A stretch of 39,400 nt of DNA from the NCBI GenBank assembly GCA_026709065.1, contig JAPOTS010000095.1:5001-44400 (forward strand), in the 5' to 3' direction. The DNA comes from Bacteroidota bacterium (GTDB lineage: Bacteria; Bacteroidota; Rhodothermia; Rhodothermales; Bin80). Positions 33,597 to 39,400 of this stretch are shown one piece after another. The position numbers and the translations under genes are program-made. How positions within the stretch are numbered: position 1 is the stretch's first letter; every line of letters starts with the position of its first letter. The notes below the pieces were generated by a model, which was not told the origin of the DNA, ran no database searches, and saw only the letters and a list, made by a program, of their open reading frames with translations.

Positions 33597-34540
33597 ATTC
33601 GGCACGCCTGAGTGGGTTAATTCGTGAATTCCTCAGCGATGATGTGCTTACGCTCCTTCGGGATCCAAAGATTGATGAAGTCTATATCAATCCCGATTTA
33701 TTAGTACGCACAATTACATCGTCTGGAAAGAGGGTCGCAACATCCATTCGCTTATCACCGCAAAACGCTGAAGCCTTTCTTCGAACGATTGCTTCAATTA
33801 CCTCAACGCAGTTTGATCGTCATCATCCATCCCTTGCAACGGCAATCTCTCAGAAAGATCTTGGTAAATGCCGGATTCAAGGATTTATACCACCGCTGAC
33901 TCTTGGGCCGGCGTTTAACATCCGCAAACCATGTCGCCAAATCCCAACGCTGCAAGAGTATGTGACCCGTTCTGTGATGTCATCTTGTGAATTTTCAATC
34001 TTAGTCAATGCGATTGAATCTCGTCAAAACATCTTGATTGCCGGCCCCACTGGTAGCGGAAAAACAACACTTTGTAACGCAGTTCTAAAGATGATTGTGG
34101 ATACTTTCTCAGACGAGCGTATGGTTATTCTTGAAGATACATCTGAGCTTGCCGTTCAGGCAACAGATACGCTTCAACTCATTACGACTCCTGAGATCGG
34201 AATGACTGAACTCCTCAAATTCAGTCTCCGAGTCACACCAAACCGAATTATTGTTGGGGAGGTGCGTGACCGCTCCGCTAAAGATCTATTAGATGCATGG
34301 ATTACGGGCCATCCCGGTGGATGTGCGACAATTCATGGCGAAGATGTTGATAAGGCATTACAGCGATTAAATGATCTTGCTCGAGAGGGCGCGAGCGGTG
34401 TTGATCAGCGACACCTTGTTTTGCAGGCAGTTCACATTGTCATCGTGATCGTTGGTTATGGTAATACCAGAAGAATTCACCAGATAGCCAGAGTTACTGG
34501 ACTCTCTTCAACAGGCTTCAAAATTGCATCAATGCTCTGA
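33593..34540 (+). CDS. virB11: VirB11/TrbB-type secretion ATPase
   Basis: 315 aa from ATG at 33593, which gives a 4-nt overlap with traF. Walker A GPTGSGKTT is at 151-159, Asp box ILEDTSEL at 179-186, Walker B IIVGEVRD at 219-226 and His box TGHPGGCATIH at 238-248. This hexameric traffic ATPase works at the cytoplasmic base of the type IV channel and switches between pilus assembly and DNA transfer. Last gene of the plus-strand operon. Confidence 0.94.
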   Translation: MNSARLSGLIREFLSDDVLTLLRDPKIDEVYINPDLLVRTITSSGKRVATSIRLSPQNAEAFLRTIASITSTQFDRHHPSLATAISQKDLGKCRIQGFIPPLTLGPAFNIRKPCRQIPTLQEYVTRSVMSSCEFSILVNAIESRQNILIAGPTGSGKTTLCNAVLKMIVDTFSDERMVILEDTSELAVQATDTLQLITTPEIGMTELLKFSLRVTPNRIIVGEVRDRSAKDLLDAWITGHPGGCATIHGEDVDKALQRLNDLAREGASGVDQRHLVLQAVHIVIVIVGYGNTRRIHQIARVTGLSSTGFKIASML

Positions 34541-34553
34541 AAACCTCTGGGGG

Positions 34554-34581
34554 AATTTTTGGGCATTATAGCCCAAAAATT
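34554..34581 (+). terminator. Hairpin after virB11
   Basis: AATTTTTGGGC (34554-34564) pairs perfectly with GCCCAAAAATT (34571-34581) across a 6-nt loop, 14 nt after the virB11 stop. The A/T ends of the stem supply the T-run on both strands, so it may terminate in both directions. Confidence 0.55.
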
Positions 34582-34703
34582 ATTGAGCTTAAGTTAAGAT
34601 CAATAATAGCGACTTGTGTGAGAAAGTAGTTCAAATTAGAGTATTTGCATCAAAATAATAGACATAAGTTCAGGAGATTCTTGTGAGTTTCAGTTTGATA
34701 TAC

Positions 34704-34926
34704 AATCACCAATAAATCCATCCCTGGACGGCCTCGGGTCCTGCTCTTGTTCGGCTCAAAATATTTCTCCAACAAAATGATGAGCCCCGCCCGAGCATCT
34801 CCATCCAATAAGGGCCAAAAACCCTGCCAGATATGAAACCGTATCATCACGGCTATTTAGATCAAATTCAATCTCATCAAGATGGATCCGATCAATTGAC
34901 GTTTGGAAATCATAAACTTTTCGCAT
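34704..34926 (-). pseudogene. ISNCY-type transposase fragment, truncated and frameshifted
   Basis: From ATG at 34926 the minus strand reads MRKVYDFQTSIDRIHLDEIE then FDLNSRDDT, which matches from memory the N terminus of ISNCY-family transposases (MRKV..., RSRDD). After about 40 residues a frameshift near 34815-34825, in a G3T5 run, moves the similarity to another frame: LLDGDARAGLIILLEKYFEP then RGRPGMDLL. The similarity stops near 34704, where several hundred residues including the catalytic domain should follow. This is therefore a dead remnant. It lies about 120 nt beyond the end of the conjugation module and may mark an old edge or insertion. Confidence 0.65.
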
Positions 34927-35024
34927 GTAAACTCTTAGCCTACGTTGGACACTTAGTAGTGGTTAATATCATTATATGCAGGAGAGATGTAGACGAATTA
35001 AGAATAAAAAATGTTAACTTACCT

Positions 35025-35047
35025 GAAAAACATTCTCAGCAATGAGA
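35025..35047 (-). terminator. Weak terminator after the thioredoxin-like gene
   Basis: On the minus strand TCTCA, TTGC loop, TGAGA is followed by ATGTTTTTC, 15 nt past the stop at 35062. The stem is only 5 bp, so it is a weak call. Confidence 0.3.
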
Positions 35048-35061
35048 CTTCAATAATACAG

Positions 35062-35628
35062 CTAACTGGAATTCGGTTCTCGAATTATATCTAAAAAATA
35101 CTTCTCCCAATTTTGATCATCAGACAAAGTGCTTATGAACGATGCCTTCACTTTTTTGAGGTGATCTAAGTACACCAGAATAGGGGTGGGAACATTAAAT
35201 ATCTGTGAATTATGGATGATATTCTGATGATCAATATGCACTAAATTTGGTTTAGGAAAATTTTTTCCACCCGATCGATTTATGGCAAAGATTGATAATT
35301 TGAATTCAATTTCAAGTCGTCCAAGTAAATTATTCATTTCTCTGAGGCATGTACTGCAATCCTGATCAGTATATACCACAAGAAGAACTGGTTTATCTTG
35401 TAAAAAGGAATTAGGGAGGTCGGAGGATTTTGGATCAATAATCGTATGTCCATCTAAGGAGTTTAGAATTGATCTCATACGTTGATTACTTGCATCGGTC
35501 ATAGTTGGTTGTACTACTTCTCTATGTGGAGTTCTGTCCCTTTCCAACAATAAAACGATTGCGAGTAAGCAGATGCACAAGAATGCAGACAATGAAATGA
35601 TTTGAAGTCTATCGTGAGATTTATTCAT
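35062..35628 (-). CDS. Membrane-anchored thioredoxin-like protein
   Basis: 188 aa. One N-terminal membrane helix (about 10-28), then a thioredoxin-like fold with VLLVVYTDQDCSTCLREMNN at about 81-100 (redox pair C91-x-x-C94) and PTPILVYLD at about 146-154, the cis-Pro strand. It should work outside the cytoplasm as a thiol oxidant, reductant or isomerase. The adjacent operon members are a beta-propeller lipoprotein and a Cys-rich peptide, a plausible substrate. It follows the propeller by 67 nt. Confidence 0.8.
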   Translation of the reverse strand: MNKSHDRLQIISLSAFLCICLLAIVLLLERDRTPHREVVQPTMTDASNQRMRSILNSLDGHTIIDPKSSDLPNSFLQDKPVLLVVYTDQDCSTCLREMNNLLGRLEIEFKLSIFAINRSGGKNFPKPNLVHIDHQNIIHNSQIFNVPTPILVYLDHLKKVKASFISTLSDDQNWEKYFLDIIREPNSS

Positions 35629-35695
35629 TAATTTTACGAGCTAATTTGGCTACAAACAAAGTATAGCCTATTGTCCGTACGAATGATGATCTTCT

Positions 35696-36733
35696 TCAAC
35701 TCCAACTATACAGATAAAAGACTCCTTCCGACTCGTGAAAAACAATCAATTCATTCTCTGAAATAAACTCAAATACATTAACCCATCTCAATGGATCTCC
35801 ATTAAGATCTAAGAGAGCATAGGTATTCAAAAGATCCAGCGTCTCAATATCAAATTCTAAAATCCGACTCACTCGCATTCCATAACCTTGGGGACCCTCA
35901 ATTGGAATTACATAAAGCCTTGAGTTAAACACTTTGGTAATACTTACCAAAGAATAATTACCCGTAATACCTTTAGCGTATTCCTCTTGCGCGAATTTAT
36001 ACCTTTCGGAAAAATACGGGCTATCGGTTAAATCCACAGACTGAAGTAGCTCACCATCAAGAGTGTATCTTTCAATCACAGGAACATAGTCTCCCATTGC
36101 GATCAGATACTTATCAGTCACCGAAATATGGGTTCTTGAACTTTGACGGCGATTCTGTACTTCAGAATACGAAGTCTGAAGAAGTTGCCCAAATTTGTTC
36201 ATAATGTTACCTAATGAATCTACTTTTATGATAAAGTAAGGATTTTGTGTGCGATCAGGAGCGATGTATAGATAACCTTGAGGATCTAATGCTAATCCAT
36301 CATGCCATATAAAATCCTTCGGATCAAGAGGTATAGATCTTTGAAAGTCCCCTAAGAGGGAAAATACTTGAATGCTTCGGGAAGCTGTATTGTAGCCGTA
36401 AATTTCATCATTGACAACACGAAATGTGAAGGGGCCTTCGGAAAACTCGCCGGGGCCTCTGCCTTGTTGACCTATAGTACGAATAACTCGAAAATCATTG
36501 TCCAGTGCAAAGATCAATTGATAACCTTTATCGCTTAGATATAAGATATCTCCATACTGCTGGATGACGTAGACCTGCTCCAAGAATATATCCCCGTCAA
36601 TAGATTCTAAGACATCAACTGCTTTGAGAGGAATTTCGTTTAATTGATTGAGTTCTTCATTGGAACAACTTGATAGAGTTAGTGCGAAAAAAGTAGCACC
36701 TAAGAACACATTAATAATTCGTGATGGTAGCAT
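35696..36733 (-). CDS. Six-bladed beta-propeller lipoprotein
   Basis: 345 aa. Signal peptide with lipobox LSSC (Cys23). The propeller motif IGQQGRGPGEFSEGP at about 87-101 is shared with the 24179 protein. Blade strands such as GYLYIAPDRTQNPYFIIKVD recur. In Bacteroidota such propellers are often coded with NVEALA-type peptides and thioredoxin-like proteins, as here. Surface or periplasmic location is expected; the ligand is unknown. Confidence 0.82.
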   Translation of the reverse strand: MLPSRIINVFLGATFFALTLSSCSNEELNQLNEIPLKAVDVLESIDGDIFLEQVYVIQQYGDILYLSDKGYQLIFALDNDFRVIRTIGQQGRGPGEFSEGPFTFRVVNDEIYGYNTASRSIQVFSLLGDFQRSIPLDPKDFIWHDGLALDPQGYLYIAPDRTQNPYFIIKVDSLGNIMNKFGQLLQTSYSEVQNRRQSSRTHISVTDKYLIAMGDYVPVIERYTLDGELLQSVDLTDSPYFSERYKFAQEEYAKGITGNYSLVSITKVFNSRLYVIPIEGPQGYGMRVSRILEFDIETLDLLNTYALLDLNGDPLRWVNVFEFISENELIVFHESEGVFYLYSWS

Positions 36734-36841
36734 AAATTACTATAATATTTGATGGTATCTTGCTTTAAGATAGCTCCATTCTACGTTAAGATTCAATACA
36801 AGCAGAATAGGAGATTAACTATCACCAATCCACATTATTGA

Positions 36842-36879
36842 CGCATCCTATTACATGGGGAAGCATGTAATAGGATGCG
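36842..36879. terminator. Perfect 16-bp hairpin between peptide and propeller genes
   Basis: CGCATCCTATTACATG (36842-36857) pairs fully with CATGTAATAGGATGCG (36864-36879) around a 6-nt loop. It is 126 nt past the end of the peptide gene and 108 nt before the propeller start. There is no T-run on either strand, so it may be an mRNA-stabilising or partial-termination structure. The remainder of 36734-37004 is empty. Confidence 0.5.
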
Positions 36880-37004
36880 AGAACCAAAACAATTAGACTC
36901 CCAAAGGCGCTCTATGCCATGCAAGTATGCCCGCGAATAATATATGGTCAAGAGATGTCATACCCAGAAGGAGTAATGATGAGGCAGATGTCGGTGAGTC
37001 ATTT

Positions 37005-37283
37005 CTATTCTGGAGTATTACTTTCATCTCCGCCATTATCACCGTCACATGATGTTTTATAGCCATCACAAGTGACGGATCCGCCGTCTACAGATGCTCC
37101 ACAGGTGCCAAGGCCAATGCAACAGGCAGCACCAAAATCACCTCCGCTACATGATACACATGTAATACAGTAATCGTCATCTGCAAAAGCATCTTCGGTT
37201 TGCTGAGTGTAACCGAAAATAAGCAATAAAACCATCAATGCCAACAGGCACAGACTTGACAATACGATCTTGGAAGTTTTCAT
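37005..37283 (-). CDS. Cys-rich secreted peptide, NVEALA-like
   Basis: 92 aa from ATG at 37283, directly before a signal-peptide-like segment (KIVLSSLCLLALMVLLLIFG); the open frame upstream is not protein-like. After it, TEDAFADDD resembles the NVEALA leader motif of Bacteroidota secreted peptides. The mature part is about 50 residues with eight Cys in a Gly/Asp-rich setting (DYCITCVSCSGGDFGAACC and further), and an acidic tail. It is the first gene of a row with a propeller lipoprotein and a thioredoxin-like protein. The function of such peptides is unknown; the NVEALA link is my inference. Confidence 0.6.
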   Translation of the reverse strand: MKTSKIVLSSLCLLALMVLLLIFGYTQQTEDAFADDDYCITCVSCSGGDFGAACCIGLGTCGASVDGGSVTCDGYKTSCDGDNGGDESNTPE

Positions 37284-37421
37284 GAGATAAATTGATTGAT
37301 GAAACCTAATATAATGATTTTTAGCCAAAAACGTAAATTTGATCTCTATCCGCCTACAAGCGACGAACATTCGCTTCCCTGAGAGTTTGTTGGATTCAAT
37401 ATTCAAATAAAGATTTATCTA

Positions 37422-37577
37422 TTACGACCCAAAAAAATGGACAAAATTGTGCAGTATTACGTGTGAAAACCCAACTAACATGAGTGCTACTAGCAAAACC
37501 CAAACCAACACCATAACGGAAAAAGTAATAATCGGCACTTTGCAGAAAACTGATAGCGCTTCATAGCTTACCCACAT
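37422..37577 (-). CDS. Possible small membrane peptide
   Basis: 51 codons from ATG at 37577, which overlaps the end of the ribonucleotide reductase remnant by 10 nt. The central part is a strong membrane helix (FSVMVLVWVLLVALMLVGF). No family recognised. It might be a real micro-protein next to the Cys-rich peptide gene or a chance frame. Confidence 0.25.
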   Translation of the reverse strand: MWVSYEALSVFCKVPIITFSVMVLVWVLLVALMLVGFSHVILHNFVHFFGS

Positions 37578-38109
37578 CCACTTGAACTTCCACATTGCGT
37601 GCACACGTAACATGCACCACTGCGGACAGTAATTGCCCCGCACTCAGCACAGGTAGGTGCAACTGCCTGAATCGGTTGAGAGATGGAGATTCGTGACTCC
37701 TGCACTACAAGGTTGATATCGGAATTTTCGCTGTAACTTTCGTATATGTCTTTATAGCCATACTCTCTATCTTCTCCCCTTTGCCAAGCTTGATACACTT
37801 CTTTCCACGACTGGTGATCCCCACCTCCATTCTCTTCAATAAAGGTTTGAGACAGATACCGAAACAGATAGTATAGGATCGACGCGGCCATCGGAATATC
37901 ACGGTTTGACGTATACCCACTCGGCTCAAAGCGCATGTATTTGAACTTGGAGCATAGAGTTTCCAGTGGAACCCGTACTGCAATGCAACTGATACACATG
38001 TAGCAAATGCTTCCATGAGTCCCGACAGAGTGTTACCTTCTTTGGCCATACGCAAAAAGATCTCTTCAGGCACACCTGTATCGTATGGATGCCTATAAGA
38101 ATTGGTCAT
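37568..38109 (-). pseudogene. nrdJ: C-terminal remnant of B12-dependent ribonucleotide reductase
   Basis: In one frame EEIFLRMAKEGNTLSGLMEA and FATCVSVALQYG match the C-terminal part of class II (NrdJ) ribonucleotide reductases. In the next frame VPLETLCSKFKYMRFEPSGY continues the same alignment, and the end CAECGAITVRSGACYVCTQC with SGCG is the Cys-rich NrdJ tail. The join needs one extra G: the run at 37972-37974 (CCC on the plus strand) is one base short. The N-terminal catalytic domain, many hundreds of residues, is missing, so this is a remnant even if the frameshift were a sequencing error. Confidence 0.85.
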
Positions 38110-38168
38110 TTTTGTATCTTTAGCTGAAATTGACTTTAGGCCAAGCCGGTAATTATTATTCTTGATTC

Positions 38169-39400
38169 ATGTATTTTATCTTTTCATTTTTGTCTTTTGC
38201 TTTGATGTCTGGTTCGGAAAGTGTTCACCCAGACTCACTGATGTTTGGTCAATTAGATTCCAGATCCGAGATTACAGATTCTCCCCTGCTTTTTCAAGGC
38301 AGTGAAGAGAATTCTACCCCCCCCCCATTTTATAAATACGAATCCCCATGATGTGGAAATCATCCCCCATTGGGAGCGACCCATCAACGCCGAAAGGCAC
38401 TCATACCACCTGTCTGATTCCTTCTCTTTTGAAGCATTGAACTTGGGTGCTTCTATCTCGGGCCGATCCCCCACACCGTCCTTTGAAGATCTTCGCTTCG
38501 TCAGTTTCATCCGCCCCACTGATATGCCCCCTGGGTCCGTAATGGAAGCATCCATAGCTCCAGAAAACAATATGACCGATCTGGTTAATTCAACGATTAA
38601 GCACAAGCGGTCTCTAAGAAATCTCATGGTGCCCACACTACAGCAACCCTCGTTGAGCCCCATCAGCTCTGCAACAAAAGACCCTTCCACATTTTCTGGT
38701 CTCATCCCTGGTGCACCGACGAATCTCACGGCAACGGCTAGTGGGTATTCAGTGATCAACTTATCATGGGAAGCCGCCCCTCCTGCTAGTAATCGTCTAA
38801 TTGATGAAATTCAGAGATACTTGGTTGAGACTTCCACAAATGGAAATGCTCAAACTCCAACGTGGACAGAAATAGCTGTTGTTCGTCCAGCCACAAGGAC
38901 CTATTCACACACTGGACTCCCTGCGGCAACCACCTACTGGTACCGAGTGCGGGCACGAGATCGTGGATTTGGACTTGGCCCTTATTCCACTATTGTTTCT
39001 GTCACGACTGGTGCAGGGACTGCCCCCTCTGTGCCGAGGAATCTCACGGCAACCCCGGACGGAAAAACAACGATCAACCTGAAATGGACTGCTCCGTCTA
39101 ATACCGGTGGCCTACCTTGCTGTAGCTACCAAGTTCAAGTGTCCAATGATGGTAGTACAGGTTGGGCAGACCAGGGATCCGAAATCAGTAGTGGCGTGAC
39201 CTATTCCCACACTGGACTGAGTGCAGGAACTACTCGCCACTACCGCGTTCAGTCTAAAAACTCGGCAGGCACCAGCACATCATGGTCCAATGTCGCCCAA
39301 GCCACCACACTGTCGGGTCAACCTGGCCCGCCAACGGCACTCAGGGCAGTCCATGATGGACCCAATCGTGTCATCCTAAATTGGACGGCCCCGTCAAGTA
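38169..39400 (+). CDS. Fibronectin-III surface protein, phase-variable candidate, open at right edge
   Basis: Starts ATG at 38169 with a hydrophobic signal-like segment (MYFIFSFLSFALMSGSES). In the present sequence this frame stops at 38351. The next frame, from the poly-C tract on, is open to the right edge for more than 350 codons. Changing the ten-C tract at 38317-38326 to nine or twelve would join both. Downstream are about 125 residues without a known fold, then FN3 repeats: one from 38710 (GAPTNLTAT...INLSWEAAPP), one from about 39031 (SVPRNLTAT...INLKWTAPS) and the start of a third at about 39328 (PPTALRAV...ILNWTAPS). The repeats share DNA blocks such as GAATCTCACGGCAAC. Likely a secreted adhesin or surface protein; the gene end is not in the window. 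Confidence 0.75.
38317..38326 (+). repeat. Homopolymer of ten C (contingency tract)
   Basis: Ten consecutive C within the first 55 codons of the FN3 surface-protein gene. It is the longest G/C homopolymer I noticed in the window. It lies exactly where the reading frame of the signal-peptide part and that of the FN3 part diverge. Slipped-strand changes of one base would switch the protein on or off. Confidence 0.75.

Noticed and set aside
34833..35045. Plus-strand 70-codon frame over the transposase relic
   Set aside because: Antisense to the region with ISNCY similarity and without any recognised motif.
38253..38759. Long open frame (168 codons) on the minus strand opposite the FN3 gene
   Set aside because: Antisense shadow: the plus-strand frame carries clear FN3 repeats and the minus frame has no recognisable fold.
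1..39400. CRISPR arrays, tRNA genes and riboswitches
   Set aside because: No spaced direct repeats, no cloverleaf with TTCGA-type loop and no known riboswitch core were seen on reading both strands. Weak cases could be missed without a covariance search.

Overview
The window looks like a piece of a bacterial chromosome of roughly mid-40s % GC (judged by eye), probably from the Bacteroidota/Rhodothermota side of the tree. The reasons are indirect. There is a boxA-type rRNA leader and few convincing Shine-Dalgarno sites. Six-bladed beta-propeller lipoproteins carry an RGPGEF motif, and one sits beside a Cys-rich secreted peptide and a thioredoxin-like protein. PASTA, PKD-OmpA and DUF4402-type proteins are also present. 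The first 83 bases are the 5' end of a 16S rRNA gene on the minus strand; they are too short for firm taxonomy.

Layout. (1) 1-4.0 kb is ordinary chromosome: 16S start, a membrane-anchored PASTA protein, a PyrR-type phosphoribosyltransferase, a small secreted protein and a PKD-OmpA lipoprotein ending in two tandem terminators. (2) 4.1-13.3 kb looks like a defence or accessory island: a 1406-aa NACHT/STAND NTPase whose C-terminal nuclease-like domain seems to have lost its catalytic residues, a tightly linked AAA_14/DUF4143 ATPase, a frameshifted small-gene remnant, and a large N6-adenine methylase with a possible N-terminal nuclease domain. (3) 13.4-23.4 kb is one long minus-strand operon of twelve genes, most overlapping by 4 nt. 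It encodes a divergent chaperone-usher pilus (two DUF4402-like pilins, PapD-like chaperone, CS1/alpha-like usher, two-domain tip candidate) followed without a break by an ExbB/TolQ channel, two ExbD/TolR-like proteins, a TonB-like spanning protein and a TPR lipoprotein. This coupling of a pilus with a proton-driven energiser is the best candidate for an undescribed system here.

(4) 24.2-25.3 kb has a beta-propeller lipoprotein. (5) 25.6-34.6 kb is a conjugation/mobilisation module in two divergent operons. The minus operon is mobC, relaxase, small membrane protein, virB9, virB10, virD4. The plus operon is a sensor-less histidine kinase, an OmpR-type regulator, a TraF-type peptidase and virB11, all coupled by 4-nt overlaps. 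The 0.67 kb between them is rich in dyads and is the natural place for oriT and operators. VirB4, VirB6 and VirB8 are not in the window. An ISNCY-type transposase fragment lies just beyond virB11.

(6) 35.0-37.3 kb is a small export/redox set: a Cys-rich NVEALA-like peptide, a beta-propeller lipoprotein and a membrane-anchored thioredoxin-like protein, with a perfect 16-bp hairpin after the peptide gene. (7) 37.4-38.1 kb holds the C-terminal remnant of a B12-dependent ribonucleotide reductase, itself frameshifted. (8) From 38.17 kb to the right edge runs a fibronectin-III surface-protein gene split by a ten-C tract close to its signal peptide, which has the form of a phase-variable ON/OFF switch.
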